Positions 32,091-41,181 of a DNA stretch of 64,000 nt are shown here, in pieces; position 1 is the stretch's first letter, and every line of letters begins with the position of its first letter. The stretch is from Phycisphaeraceae bacterium. GTDB lineage: Bacteria; Planctomycetota; Phycisphaerae; Phycisphaerales; UBA1924. The stretch spans positions 1,984,001 to 2,048,000 of the forward strand of contig CP060234.1 in NCBI GenBank assembly GCA_023898685.1, given 5' to 3'. The translations under genes were made by a program, and so were the position numbers. Below the pieces are notes generated by a model. The model was not told the origin of the DNA and made no database searches. It was given only the letters and a program-made list of their open reading frames with translations.

Positions 32091-32663
32091 ATGCCGCACC
32101 GCGACCCGGATGTCGAGAAGCTGCTGCGATCGCTCGAGGACGCCCCCGCGGCGCCGCGCGAGCCCCACCCCGCGATGCTCGACGATGACGCGCTGCTCGC
32201 GGCCTGCGAATGGACGCGCAGCCGGGACGGCGGGCCGGGCGGGCAGCACCGCAACAAGGTCGAGACGGCGGTGCACATCAAGCACGTCGCGACGGGGATC
32301 GAGGCGAAGGCGGGCGAGCGGCGGACCGTGCGTGAGAACAAGCGGGTGGCGATCCTCCGCCTGCGCCTCGCGCTCGCGACGGGCTACCGGGCGGGCGTGC
32401 CCGACGGGGAGTGCCGGTCGGCGATGTGGCGGGCGCGGGTGAAGAAGGGCCGGATCGTGCTGAGCACGAACCACGCCGACTTCCCGGCGATGCTGAGCGA
32501 GGCGCTCGACGTGATCGAGGCGTGCGGGATGGACCTGAAGCGGGCGGGCACGCGCCTGGAATGCTCTCCGACGCAGCTCGCGAGGCTTGTGAAGGAGCAC
32601 CCGCCGGCGTGGGTGCTGATGAACGAGCAGCGAGTGAGGCGGGGGTTGCACGCGCTGCGGTGA
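32091..32663 (+). CDS. Peptide chain release factor-like protein (RF-1 domain, GGQ)
   Basis: A 190-residue protein with the RF-1 catalytic loop GGPGGQHRNKVETAV, where GGQ is the peptidyl-tRNA hydrolysis motif. It lacks the codon-recognition domains of RF1 and RF2, so it resembles ribosome-rescue ArfB-like factors in the catalytic part. However, its C-terminal 90 residues (RVKKGRIVLSTNHADFPAML and so on) are not the short basic ArfB tail. The protein may act on stalled ribosomes or in another translational role. The 133-bp repeat is just upstream. It converges on sdhB. Confidence 0.85.
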   Translation: MPHRDPDVEKLLRSLEDAPAAPREPHPAMLDDDALLAACEWTRSRDGGPGGQHRNKVETAVHIKHVATGIEAKAGERRTVRENKRVAILRLRLALATGYRAGVPDGECRSAMWRARVKKGRIVLSTNHADFPAMLSEALDVIEACGMDLKRAGTRLECSPTQLARLVKEHPPAWVLMNEQRVRRGLHALR

Positions 32664-32682
32664 GCTTTGGACTTTGTCCGAG

Positions 32683-32750
32683 CCGCGGGCGTGAGCACGC
32701 GGACATACGGGCGCCCGTCGTGACGATCAACCCGCGTGCTTACGCCCGCG
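32683..32750. repeat. Palindromic repeat, family E, between convergent genes
   Basis: CCGCGGGCGTGAGCACGCGG at 32683-32702 and its inverse CCGCGTGCTTACGCCCGCG at 32732-32750 form a 19-bp stem with a single mismatch around a 29-nt centre. It may double as a terminator-like stem between the release-factor gene and sdhB, though there is no T-tract. Confidence 0.7.
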
Positions 32751-32778
32751 CCGAGATCACTCGGCAGTCGCGCCTTGC

Positions 32779-33603
32779 TCACTTCGCCATGAAGAACCGC
32801 CTGAACGCCTCAACGGTCGCGGCCCGACCGATCGCGCCGATCGACTCGGTGAGCGGGATCTCCTTAGGACAGACCTGCACACAGTTCTGTGCGTTGCCGC
32901 AGTCATTGATGCCACCAGGGCCCATCAACGCCTCGAGACGCTCACTTTTGAGCTGCTTGCCCGTGCCGTGGTCGTTGAACAGGCGGGCCTGGCTGATCGG
33001 GGCGGCGCCGATGAACGATGTCTCCCACCCGGCGGGGTCGGCCTGGAGATGGTACTGCGGGCAGGCCTCCATGCAGCAGCCGCAGGTCATGCACTCGCTG
33101 AGTTTGTAGCGCGTCTCGGACGCCCTGGGCCCCTCCATCGGCCCGGCCCCGAGGCTGTAGGTGCCGTCGATGGGCACCCACGCCTTCACGCGCTTCAGCG
33201 CGGCGAACATCCGCGTGCGGTCGACCCACAGGTCGCGGATCACCGGGAACTTGCTCATGGGCTCGAGCGTGACCGTGTCGCCGTCGTTGGGGGCGTACTC
33301 GTCGATCAGGCACGAGCACGACTGCCGCACCTTGCCGTTGATGACCATGGTGCAGGCGCCGCACACCTCCTCGAGGCACGACGACTCCCACACGACGGGC
33401 GTCGTCGCCTTGCCGTCGGCGGTGGTGGGGTTGGCCGCGATCCACTGGAGGCACGAGATCACGTTGGAATTGGCCGGGATCGGGACGTTGAAGCTCTCCC
33501 ACCGGCTGGGCTTGCCCGGGCCGTCGCACCGCTTGATGCGGAAGTGGACGGTGCGCATGGCCTTGCCTGCGGTCGGGGGCGGTGTGGCTGTGGCGGTGGT
33601 CAT
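32779..33603 (-). CDS. sdhB: Succinate dehydrogenase/fumarate reductase iron-sulfur subunit
   Basis: A 274-residue iron-sulfur protein of respiratory complex II. Three cluster motifs are visible. The [2Fe-2S] site is CLEEVCGACTMVINGKVRQSC. The [4Fe-4S] ligands are in ECMTCGCCMEACPQ. The [3Fe-4S] ligands are in CGNAQNCVQVCPKE. The subunit passes electrons from the flavin of SdhA to the quinone site at the membrane. It follows sdhA by 22 nt as the last gene of sdhCAB. The sequence is of the Bacillus-type SdhB. Confidence 0.96.
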   Translation of the reverse strand: MTTATATPPPTAGKAMRTVHFRIKRCDGPGKPSRWESFNVPIPANSNVISCLQWIAANPTTADGKATTPVVWESSCLEEVCGACTMVINGKVRQSCSCLIDEYAPNDGDTVTLEPMSKFPVIRDLWVDRTRMFAALKRVKAWVPIDGTYSLGAGPMEGPRASETRYKLSECMTCGCCMEACPQYHLQADPAGWETSFIGAAPISQARLFNDHGTGKQLKSERLEALMGPGGINDCGNAQNCVQVCPKEIPLTESIGAIGRAATVEAFRRFFMAK

Positions 33604-33625
33604 CTTCTACCTCGCGTGTCGCGCC

Positions 33626-35599
33626 TCAGCTGGCCGAGGCGGCGACCTCCTGCTTGTTTTCGCTCTTGTCCTCGTTCGCCTGCTTGCCGTACGTGCGGGC
33701 CCTGGGCTCGACGAGCCCGGCCTTGACCTCCTCGAACGACACGTCGGCCTTCCCCGTCTGCGGATTGAACCGCGAGACCGAGGCCCTCCAGAAGTTCTCG
33801 TCGTCGCGGTCCTGGTAGTCCGTCCGGTAGTGCGAGCCCCGGCTCTCCTTCCGCAGCAGGCCCGCCTTCGCGATCGCCTCGGCGAGGACGAGCATGTCGC
33901 CCACCGCGCGGGCGTAGCTCAGGGCCTGGTTGGTCCACGTCGCCGTGTCGGAGAGGCTGACGTTGGCGTAGCGATTGCGGAGCTCGTCGAGCTTGCCCAG
34001 GCAGTTCTCGAGGCCCTTCTCGGTCTTGACGACGGTCGAGGCCGACGTCATCACCTCGCCCATCTCCTTGCCGATGATGTAGGCGTTGTGGGCGGGGCCA
34101 TCGCCTGTCCCAGCACTCGCGATCAGTCGCTCGCACTTGGCTTCCTCCTGCCTGACCACCGCGTCGTAGACCGACTGCGGCACGTCCTCGACGGGCTTGA
34201 TGCCCGCGTCGTTGACGTGGTTGACCACGCCCACGCCGCAGAAGAGGCCGTCGAAGATGCAGCTGAGCAGGGCGTTGGCCCCCAGGCGGGTGGCGCCGTG
34301 GTAGGCGAAGTTGACCTCGCCGAAGGCGTAGAGACCCGGGATGTTGGTGGACATGTTGCGGGGGTCGCCGTACGCCATGCCGCGTCCGACCTCGGTGTCG
34401 ACGGGCGGGACCATTCCCGGCTTGTGCTCGCCGTGGGGGGTGGCGGGGGTGTAGGAGCCCGGGGCGTAGGTGGTCCACATGCCGCCCATGGTGTAGTGGA
34501 CGGCGGGGAAGATCTTCATGGGCGTGAAGCGCGGGTCGTCGCCGGCGAACTTCTCGTAGATGTCCATGATCCCGCCCAGCTTGCGGGTGAGGTAGTCGGG
34601 GTCCTTGTGGGTCAGGTCGAGGTAGACCATGTTGCCGCCACCCACGCCCATCTTCTCGTTGACGCAGACGTCGAAGATCTCGCGGGTCGCGATGTCGCGG
34701 GGCACGAGGTTGCCGTACTTGGGGTAGCGCTCCTCGAGGAAGTACCAACGCTCTGCGTCGGGGATCGACTTCGGCGTGCGCGCGTCGCCCGCCTTGCGGG
34801 GCACCCAGACGCGCCCGCCTTCGCCCCGGGCGCTCTCACTCATCAGGCGGCATTTGTCGGCCCCGGGGATCGCGGTCGGGTGGACCTGGATCATCTCCGC
34901 GTTGCCGTACCACGCGCCCGCCTGATAGCAGCGTGAGGCCGCTCCGCCCGTGCAGATCACTGAGTTGGTCGACTGCCCGAAGATCAGCCCGTTGCCGCCC
35001 GTCGCCATTACCACCGCGGCGCCGCGGAAGGCGCGGATTTGCATCGTCCGCATGTCCTGGGCGACGATGCCCACGCAGCGGGCGTCGGATCCCTCGCCCT
35101 CGAGGACGGGCCAGAGGAACTCCCACCATTCATACTTGGTGATCTTGCCGTCGTCCTCGTGTCGGCGCGTCTGCTCGTCGAGGGCGTAGAGGAGTTGCTG
35201 GCCCGTGGTCGCGCCGGCGAAGTGGGTCCGCTTGAACAGCGAGCCCCCGAAGAGGCGCAGGTCGCGCCTCCCCTCGTTCGTGCGGTTGAACGGCACGCCC
35301 ATGCGGTCGAGCAGGTCGATGATGCGGGGGGCCCAGTTGGCCATCTCGAGCACCGGGGCCTGGTCGGCGAGGTAGTCGCCCCCGTAGATCGTCTCGTCGA
35401 AGTGCTGGTATTCGCTGTAGCCCTGCTGGCGGGCGACCTCGTTGCAGGCGTTGATCCCGCCCTGCGCGCACACGCTGTGCGACCGCTTGACGGGGCACAT
35501 GCTGAACAGATCGACCGGCACGCCCGCCTCGGCGATCCTCACCGACGCCGCCAGGCCCGCCAGCCCGCCCCCGACCACGATCACGCGTTGCTCTGCCAT
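33626..35599 (-). CDS. sdhA: Succinate dehydrogenase flavoprotein subunit
   Basis: A 657-residue FAD enzyme of complex II. The dinucleotide fold VIVVGGGLAGLAASVRIAEAG is at the start. The FAD-linked His is in KRSHSVCAQGGINA. The substrate-binding segment MIQVHPTAIPGADK and the late VHYTMGGMWT are conserved. Two ATGs lie in frame, at 35605 and 35599; the second is preceded by GAGGA at a good distance, so I choose it. The stretch upstream of 35605 is a palindromic repeat and not coding. It lies between sdhC and sdhB on the same strand. Confidence 0.95.
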   Translation of the reverse strand: MAEQRVIVVGGGLAGLAASVRIAEAGVPVDLFSMCPVKRSHSVCAQGGINACNEVARQQGYSEYQHFDETIYGGDYLADQAPVLEMANWAPRIIDLLDRMGVPFNRTNEGRRDLRLFGGSLFKRTHFAGATTGQQLLYALDEQTRRHEDDGKITKYEWWEFLWPVLEGEGSDARCVGIVAQDMRTMQIRAFRGAAVVMATGGNGLIFGQSTNSVICTGGAASRCYQAGAWYGNAEMIQVHPTAIPGADKCRLMSESARGEGGRVWVPRKAGDARTPKSIPDAERWYFLEERYPKYGNLVPRDIATREIFDVCVNEKMGVGGGNMVYLDLTHKDPDYLTRKLGGIMDIYEKFAGDDPRFTPMKIFPAVHYTMGGMWTTYAPGSYTPATPHGEHKPGMVPPVDTEVGRGMAYGDPRNMSTNIPGLYAFGEVNFAYHGATRLGANALLSCIFDGLFCGVGVVNHVNDAGIKPVEDVPQSVYDAVVRQEEAKCERLIASAGTGDGPAHNAYIIGKEMGEVMTSASTVVKTEKGLENCLGKLDELRNRYANVSLSDTATWTNQALSYARAVGDMLVLAEAIAKAGLLRKESRGSHYRTDYQDRDDENFWRASVSRFNPQTGKADVSFEEVKAGLVEPRARTYGKQANEDKSENKQEVAASAS

Positions 35600-35635
35600 G
35601 TCCATCCTCGGTTCGTCGAGTCGAATCTTCTTGCC

Positions 35636-35697
35636 TGTGGCACGGCCGTCCCGGCCGTGCGTGTCGTCCTGTGCCACGGCCGTCTGAGCCGTGCTGA
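35636..35697. repeat. Palindromic repeat, family B, two hairpins
   Basis: The first hairpin is a perfect GCACGGCCG, TCC, CGGCCGTGC at 35640-35660, preceded by TGTG. The second pairs CACGGC (35675-35680) with GCCGTG (35688-35693). It sits in the sdhC-sdhA gap. Another copy is at 39062-39082. Confidence 0.75.
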
Positions 35698-35724
35698 CCG
35701 CCCGCGCGGACGCGAGCGCCGCGG

Positions 35725-36600
35725 CTACCCGTCGGTCCGGTTGGTGCTCAGCGCCGCCTGGGGCTCGATGAGATCGGGCTCACCCGGAGCGTTTTCGTCC
35801 GGGGCCATCTCGCCGTGGTGCTCCTGGTAGAGCACGCCCTCGACGGTCTCGGCCTTCTGGACATTGACCGCGAACATGAACCCGCCCAGCGCCGACCACG
35901 CCGCCGCCATGAGCAGCACGCCCACCGTCGCGCACACGTAGCCCCACCGCTGCTGCGCGGCCCGCGAGACGGTCAGCCCCCACGTGATCGCGGCGGTCCA
36001 CAGCCCGTTCGCAAAGTGGTAGACCAGCAGGCTCACGCCGAAGAAGTAGAGCAGCGAGACGAACAGGCCCGTGATGCTGAAGTGATCGGCGTGGCCGCGG
36101 AGCGCCATCGCGAGCGTGGAGGCCGCGAACTGGCTGGACCACTCGGTGCCGCCCGGCACCAGAAACGTCCAGCCCCAGCGCAGCGTGGCGACGTGGTAGA
36201 AGATGAACAGCACGCCCACGTAGCCGCTCAGGCGTTGGAGCATGTAGCGCTTGTTGCCGCCGTAGGCGTAGGCCCGCGTGTTCCGCGAGCCGGTCACGGC
36301 GTACATGACGCCGAGCACGGCGTGGAACGCGATGGGCAGCCAGAGCCCGAAGAGCTCGATCAGGAAGACAAAGGGCAGGTTGTTGATGAAGTTGACCTCG
36401 TGCTGGAACGTCGCGACGCCCCGTCCCACCGGGTCGGCCGCATATTCCGCGGCGCGGTGGTTGGCCATGCCCCACATGATCGAGGCGTTGGTCGTCAGGT
36501 GCACAATAAGGAACGTGCCGATCGGCACGATCCCGCTCAGCGAGTGCAGACGGCGGAGGAGGAAGTGATGCCGCTCCATGAAACTCTGCTGCTCAGACAC
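35725..36600 (-). CDS. sdhC: Succinate dehydrogenase cytochrome b subunit
   Basis: A 291-residue membrane protein of the Bacillus-type SdhC (cytochrome b558) family. It has about five membrane segments and conserved His residues suited to haem binding, for example FLLRRLHSLSGIVPIG, TFLIVHLTT and FIFYHVATLRWGW. The C-terminus is acidic. It anchors SdhAB and passes electrons to quinone. GTG at 36600 follows GAAGGA at a good distance, so I prefer it to the TTG at 36618. It is the first gene of sdhCAB, 109 nt downstream of the DUF1844 gene. Confidence 0.92.
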   Translation of the reverse strand: MSEQQSFMERHHFLLRRLHSLSGIVPIGTFLIVHLTTNASIMWGMANHRAAEYAADPVGRGVATFQHEVNFINNLPFVFLIELFGLWLPIAFHAVLGVMYAVTGSRNTRAYAYGGNKRYMLQRLSGYVGVLFIFYHVATLRWGWTFLVPGGTEWSSQFAASTLAMALRGHADHFSITGLFVSLLYFFGVSLLVYHFANGLWTAAITWGLTVSRAAQQRWGYVCATVGVLLMAAAWSALGGFMFAVNVQKAETVEGVLYQEHHGEMAPDENAPGEPDLIEPQAALSTNRTDG

Positions 36601-36709
36601 GTGTGATTCCTTCGGCAACGCGACCGGGCGGGCCGAACGCCGCCCGCGTCTGCGACGAGTCTATTCAAGATATCGGCGTCTGGTGGGTCCGGTGGTCACA
36701 GACCCGCAC

Positions 36710-37198
36710 CTAAAGGCCGGGCCCGCTGATGCCGCCCGGGATGTCGCCGGCGGCCGGCCCGGCGCCCGCGGGGGGCCTCATCGTGCCGTCGGGCCCGATC
36801 CGGCCCTCGTCGGCGGCCTTCTGGATCGCCCGGGCGATCTCGACATACTGCATCCGCAGTTCGTGCAGCGTGCCCTCGAGCATCTTCTTCTCGTCGTCGG
36901 ACAGGTTGCCCCTGGACTTCTCCTCGACGACGCCCAGCAGGTCGATGTTCATTTTCGCGATGTCGAGGGCGACCATCGCCTTGCCCGTCTGCGGGTCGGG
37001 GAACGCGCCCATGTACATGAGCGCCTGCGTCGCCAGCAGCCGGATCAGGTCGATAAACCCGATCTTCTCCGGCAATCCGCCCGCCTCGGGCTCGGCCTGC
37101 TGGGCCTTCGCCTCCTCCGCCAGCTTGGCCTTCTCGGCCCGGGCTTGCGACTTCCAGTCGTCATCGACGATAATCTTCGGCTGATCCCCATCGGCCAT
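36710..37198 (-). CDS. DUF1844 family protein
   Basis: A 162-residue protein. After a charged Ala/Lys/Glu stretch (about residues 15-45) comes the DUF1844 core: LIRLLATQALMYMGAFPDPQTGKAMV is not quoted in full here, but its Gln, Ala and Met-rich helix and the DLLGVVEEKSRGNLSDDE segment identify the family. The function is unknown. The tail is Gly/Pro-rich. ATG at 37198 starts MADGDQPKI, and the gene is divergent from the SurA-like gene across 61 nt. Confidence 0.9.
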   Translation of the reverse strand: MADGDQPKIIVDDDWKSQARAEKAKLAEEAKAQQAEPEAGGLPEKIGFIDLIRLLATQALMYMGAFPDPQTGKAMVALDIAKMNIDLLGVVEEKSRGNLSDDEKKMLEGTLHELRMQYVEIARAIQKAADEGRIGPDGTMRPPAGAGPAAGDIPGGISGPGL

Positions 37199-37259
37199 GC
37201 CCGGGGCCTCCTTCCACGCGGTGGATGCGTCGCGAACACGGCAGTCTAGGGGCCCGGGC

Positions 37260-38546
37260 ATGACTCAGGAGTCTCGCATGTCTCAGCAGTCCGTCCTCGC
37301 CGCCCTCGCCTGCTCGCTCTGTCTCGCGCCGCTCGGGTGCCGGTCGCACGCGCCGGCGGACAGGCGGGCCCGCGAGACCGTCGAGCCCGCTCAGTTCGTT
37401 CTCGCCCCGGGCGAGCCGCGGCGTGCCGTGCCCGACGATCACGTCGCGGCCGCGCTGAGAGCGCCCGCACAGATCTCGGAGTTCCCGGCGTTCCCGGCGC
37501 CCCCGGTCCTGCGGGTCGAGCCGGGGGCCCCGATGAGCCTGGCGGAGGCGGCGCCGCCCGTCGAGCAGCCCGTGCTGCTCGACGCGAAGGTGGGCGACAT
37601 CAACGGGCGGCCCGTGTTCGCGTCCGAGTTCCTCTCGCCCCTCGAGGGCAACCTCCGCGCCAAGGCGCGCGAGATGGGCCGCGACGCGTGGATGCAGTTC
37701 GCGGCGGGGCAGATCCAGACCCAGCTCCGCTCGCTGATCACCGACGAGCTGCTGCGGGCCGAGGCGCTGAGCCGGCTGACCGTCGACCAGAAGGCGGGCC
37801 TGCGCCGGTTCCTCCAGGACGTGCGGCAGAATCTGATCAGTGAGAGCGGGGGCAGCCAGCAGCTGGCCGAGAGCCGGCTCAGGCGTGAGCAGGGCCTGAC
37901 CGAGCAGGAGTACCTGCGTCAGCACGAGGAGCGCACGCTCGTGCGGTACACGATCCAGGAGGAGATCTCCGACCGCGTGAATGTGAGCTGGCGCGACATC
38001 GTGAGACGCTACCGCCGTGACGACGCAAAATACCACCCCCAGCCCTCGGCCAAGTTCGAGATCATGCGCGTCGATGCGGCGAACGAGCAGGCCGTGGCGT
38101 GGGTCAACGACGCGATCGCGTCGGGGCGGCCCTTCTCGGAGATCGTCGACAGCGAGTACAACACATGGTCGACCGAAGGGCGGGTGAGCGTCATCCCGTT
38201 CACACCCCCGCGCGACCAGTACGAGTTCTTCGGCCCGCCCGAGATCAACAGCCCCGCGCAGACGCTCGCCGAGGGCGAGACCGCGGGCCCGATTCCTTTC
38301 AAAGACGCGCTGCTCTGGCTCCACCTCGACTCGATCGTGCAGGACTCGATCTCGCTCTACGACGCGCAGCTCGACATCGCGGCCCAGCTCAGGTCCGAGC
38401 GGGTCAACGAGAGCCTCCAGGAGTACATCGACCGCCTGCTGGGCCGAGCGAGCGTGACCGACGTGAACGCGATGATCCGCCGCCTCGTCGGCATCGCCGC
38501 CGACCGTTACGCGCCCGCGGCCGGGCCCGCGACGGGGCAGCCGTAG
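37260..38546 (+). CDS. SurA/peptidyl-prolyl isomerase-related lipoprotein
   Basis: A 428-residue protein. The N-terminus is a lipoprotein signal with the lipobox PLGC. A long Pro/Ala-rich linker is followed by VGDINGRPVFASEF, the usual start of a SurA N-terminal chaperone domain, and LRSLITDELLRAEAL. A parvulin-like segment may lie around residues 260-350 (FEIMRVDAANEQAVAWVND), but the canonical active-site residues are not clear. It is likely to help fold exported proteins in the periplasm. The start at 37260 is chosen over an upstream in-frame codon at 37197 that would overlap the divergent DUF1844 gene. yraN follows after 5 nt. Confidence 0.75.
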   Translation: MTQESRMSQQSVLAALACSLCLAPLGCRSHAPADRRARETVEPAQFVLAPGEPRRAVPDDHVAAALRAPAQISEFPAFPAPPVLRVEPGAPMSLAEAAPPVEQPVLLDAKVGDINGRPVFASEFLSPLEGNLRAKAREMGRDAWMQFAAGQIQTQLRSLITDELLRAEALSRLTVDQKAGLRRFLQDVRQNLISESGGSQQLAESRLRREQGLTEQEYLRQHEERTLVRYTIQEEISDRVNVSWRDIVRRYRRDDAKYHPQPSAKFEIMRVDAANEQAVAWVNDAIASGRPFSEIVDSEYNTWSTEGRVSVIPFTPPRDQYEFFGPPEINSPAQTLAEGETAGPIPFKDALLWLHLDSIVQDSISLYDAQLDIAAQLRSERVNESLQEYIDRLLGRASVTDVNAMIRRLVGIAADRYAPAAGPATGQP

Positions 38547-38551
38547 GCGGC

Positions 38552-38980
38552 ATGATCTGGCGCTTTTTCCGCGTGCTGGGTCTCGGCCGATCGGACGACG
38601 TCTGGACGCGGGGCGAGCGTGCGGCCGAGCGGTTGCTGCGTCGACAGCGGTACAGGCTGCTGGGGCGAAACGTCCGCACCGCGATCGGCGAGGTCGATCT
38701 GCTCTTCGAGGCGCCCGACGGCCGCACGATCGTGATCGTCGAGGTCAAGGCGCGCGTGGTCGGCCCCGCCGACCACCAGCGGTTGCCGGAGCGTGCGGTC
38801 ACACCCGCCAAGGCCCGAAAGCTGGTCTCGCTGGCCCAGGCGTTGGCCCGCAAGCACCGCTGGACCGACCGCCCGATGCGGATCGATGTCGTCGCGGTGG
38901 AGTTCGCGGCAGGCTCGCGCAAGCCCGGCGCGATTCGCCACCACGTCGGGGCGATCGACGCGGACGCGAGGCGGGCTTGA
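38552..38980 (+). CDS. YraN/UPF0102 family endonuclease-like protein
   Basis: A 142-residue protein with the YraN pattern: GERAAERLLRRQRYRLLGRN, then the nuclease-like core IGEVDLLFEAPDG and IVIVEVKARV (Glu-x-Lys motif of the PD-(D/E)XK fold) and a later helix LVSLAQALARKH. Its biological role is not settled. It starts 5 nt after the SurA-like gene. The ATG at 38552 gives the usual length. Confidence 0.9.
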   Translation: MIWRFFRVLGLGRSDDVWTRGERAAERLLRRQRYRLLGRNVRTAIGEVDLLFEAPDGRTIVIVEVKARVVGPADHQRLPERAVTPAKARKLVSLAQALARKHRWTDRPMRIDVVAVEFAAGSRKPGAIRHHVGAIDADARRA

Positions 38981-39061
38981 ACGCGCGAGCGAGGCAAACC
39001 AGGGCGGATCCGCCGCGGAGACACGCGGCGGGGCCGCGGAGGAGTGCATTCTGATTGTGTG

Positions 39062-39082
39062 GCACGGCCGTTCCGGCCGTGC
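39062..39082. repeat. Palindromic repeat, family B copy
   Basis: GCACGGCCG (39062-39070), TTC, CGGCCGTGC (39074-39082) is a perfect 9-bp hairpin, preceded by TGTG like the copy at 35640-35660. Only the loop differs (TTC versus TCC). Confidence 0.75.
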
Positions 39083-39149
39083 GAATCGTCCAGCCGCGCC
39101 GTCCCGCCGCAACACGACCGACACGGCGCTCTGCAGAGAACACCTGGCG

Positions 39150-39251
39150 GGGTGCCACGACTCGCCGTCGTCGGCGCAGTCGTGTCATCGTCCGAAGGAC
39201 GATGTTCTTCCAAAGGCACTGCTGCGCCGAGGACGGCGAGTAGTGGCACCC
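39150..39251. repeat. REP-like inverted pair, family A copy
   Basis: The left arm (39150-39184) has CACGACT with AGTCGTG; the right arm (39217-39251) has CACTGCT with AGTAGTG, including a wobble. The order of the two arm types is opposite to that at 31822-31903. The spacer is 32 nt. The 470-bp interval 38981-39450 holds this, the family B copy and no gene. Confidence 0.8.
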
Positions 39252-39450
39252 TCGGATAGACGTGCGAGCGGGTGTTCTCTATAGAGCACCGACACGGCCG
39301 TGGCACACGGCGAGGCACGCCACCACGCGAGTCTGTCCCCTGGGTTTGGTACCAACTCCCGGACGCGTCTATCACCGGCGTCCGTGGCCAGGAGTCCTTG
39401 ATTCTCTCTCCGCGAGCCTCCGTGTGTCTCCGTGGTGAGTCCCGCCCCTC

Positions 39451-41061
39451 TCACGACCCCTGCCGGCTCAAGGTGCCGCGGAACTTCGCCTCGAGCCTCG
39501 CCTCGACCAGCCTCGCCTCGTCCAGCCGCAGCGGGAAGAGCACGCTGAACATGGCGCCCTGCCCGACGTCGCTGACGAGCTGCATCTCGGCCTGGAGCAG
39601 GTTCGCCAGCTCGCGCGAGATCGCCAGCCCCAGGCCAACCCCGCCGTGGGCGCGGGCGTGCCCCGACTCGAGCTGGCTGAACCGCTCGAAGACCGTCTCC
39701 TGGTCTTCGGGCGCGATGCCCGGCCCGTTGTCGATCACGCAGATCCGCACCCGCGTCTCGCCCCCCTCGCCCGGGACCCGCTCGACACGGACGATCACCC
39801 GCCCCGGTTTGCCGTCCGACCCGACCGGCGGTGTGAACTTCACCGCGTTCGACACCAGGTTGAAGACGATCTGCCGCATTTTGCGTGGATCGGTTTCGAT
39901 CAGCGGAACGTCCTGCTTCGCGTCGAGCTCGACCACGACCCCCTTGCGGCTCGCCAGGGGCTCGCTCATGCCGACCATGCCGCGGCACGCGTCGACCGGG
40001 TTGACCAGCTCCCGGTGGATCTCGGTCTTGCCCGCCTCGAGCTTGGCCATCTCGAGCAGCCCCTCGATCAGCTCGAGCAGCCCCCGTGCGCCGTCCACGA
40101 TGTTCTCGAGGTAGCGCTGCCGGCGGGCCAGGTCTGCATCCTCTTCACCACCACGCTTGATCTCCTGCCTCGCGATGTCGAGCAGCAGATCGGCAAACCC
40201 GATGATCGAGTTCAGGGGCGTCCGCAGCTCGTGGCTCACGCTGGCGAGGAATTCGCTCTTGAGCCGCCCCGCCTTGTCGAGCGCCTCGTTCACCTCCGCC
40301 AGCTCGTTGAGCCTCGCGTCCATCGCGATGTTGATCGCCCGCAGCGTCTTCTCGCGCTCCTCGAGCTCGTCGAGCGTCGCATTGAACGTCTCGGCGAGCT
40401 GCTGGAACTCGTCGCCGGTCTTGAGTTCGCACCGCTCGTCGGTGTTGCCGTCGCCCACGCTCTCGGCCCAACGCCGCAACGCCGAGACGGGCTTGACGAT
40501 CAGACGCGAGGTGATGATCCAGAACGTCGTGAGCGCCACTACGAGCACGAGCACGCCCGCGGTGAGCAGGAAGAGGGAGTTGACCGCCGCCTCGCTCGCC
40601 GCCTGCTCGCTGGTTCGCTCCAGGACCGTGAAGCCGATGGGCTCGCCCGCCCCGATCCGCTCGACGCGGGCGTAGGTGTACCGCTTCGCCCAGCCCTCCC
40701 AGTCGCTCAGGAAGATCTCGTCCTCGTCCGCCCTCTTCGGATCGCTCGCGCGGCGCACGATCTCCGCCAGCCGCCAGTCCTCCGCCGAACGAACACGGAT
40801 CTCCTCGGCGGTCATGGGCACGACCGCCGCGTCACCGATTTCGCCGGGCCGGTGTTCGTCGGCGTCGAGGGGCAGCAACACCCAGGCGTCGTACAAGGCC
40901 CGGGCCGTCTCGAGCTGGCCCGCCTCGACGAGGTGCTGCATCCGCGCGAACGGCAACAGGAGGGCGAGCAGGGCGACCGCCGTGACCGCCAGGCCGAACA
41001 GGCCCAGCAGCTTGGAAGCGAGGTTGAGTTCGCCGACGAGGGGCAGCCGCATGGGTGCCAT
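39451..41061 (-). CDS. Membrane-bound sensor histidine kinase
   Basis: A 536-residue two-component kinase. One membrane segment lies near residues 20-40 and a second near 160-185 (LFLLTAGVLVLVVALTTFWI), with a periplasmic sensor of about 120 residues between them. A HAMP domain follows (about residues 186-235), then the phospho-acceptor box EFLASVSHELRTPLN with His277, and an ATPase domain with NAVKF, VIDNGPGI, ERFSQ and GLGLAI. The signal sensed is unknown. No response regulator is adjacent. ATG at 41061 is used; ATG at 41052 is an alternative. Confidence 0.93.
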   Translation of the reverse strand: MAPMRLPLVGELNLASKLLGLFGLAVTAVALLALLLPFARMQHLVEAGQLETARALYDAWVLLPLDADEHRPGEIGDAAVVPMTAEEIRVRSAEDWRLAEIVRRASDPKRADEDEIFLSDWEGWAKRYTYARVERIGAGEPIGFTVLERTSEQAASEAAVNSLFLLTAGVLVLVVALTTFWIITSRLIVKPVSALRRWAESVGDGNTDERCELKTGDEFQQLAETFNATLDELEEREKTLRAINIAMDARLNELAEVNEALDKAGRLKSEFLASVSHELRTPLNSIIGFADLLLDIARQEIKRGGEEDADLARRQRYLENIVDGARGLLELIEGLLEMAKLEAGKTEIHRELVNPVDACRGMVGMSEPLASRKGVVVELDAKQDVPLIETDPRKMRQIVFNLVSNAVKFTPPVGSDGKPGRVIVRVERVPGEGGETRVRICVIDNGPGIAPEDQETVFERFSQLESGHARAHGGVGLGLAISRELANLLQAEMQLVSDVGQGAMFSVLFPLRLDEARLVEARLEAKFRGTLSRQGS

Positions 41062-41181
41062 CGTATCGGACTCCAGCAGAACCCAACGAGCCGCGACCGT
41101 GAGGGTGCGGTGGCCGCCCTGCCCTGGCCGCTCCCTCGCGGTCGCCGCTCGTTCAGGAGCCCACCCCGTCTAAACTCCCGC

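Noticed and set aside
39272..40114. Plus-strand open frame of about 280 codons beside the histidine kinase
   Set aside because: It runs antisense to the kinase catalytic domain and through repeats, and shows no domain.
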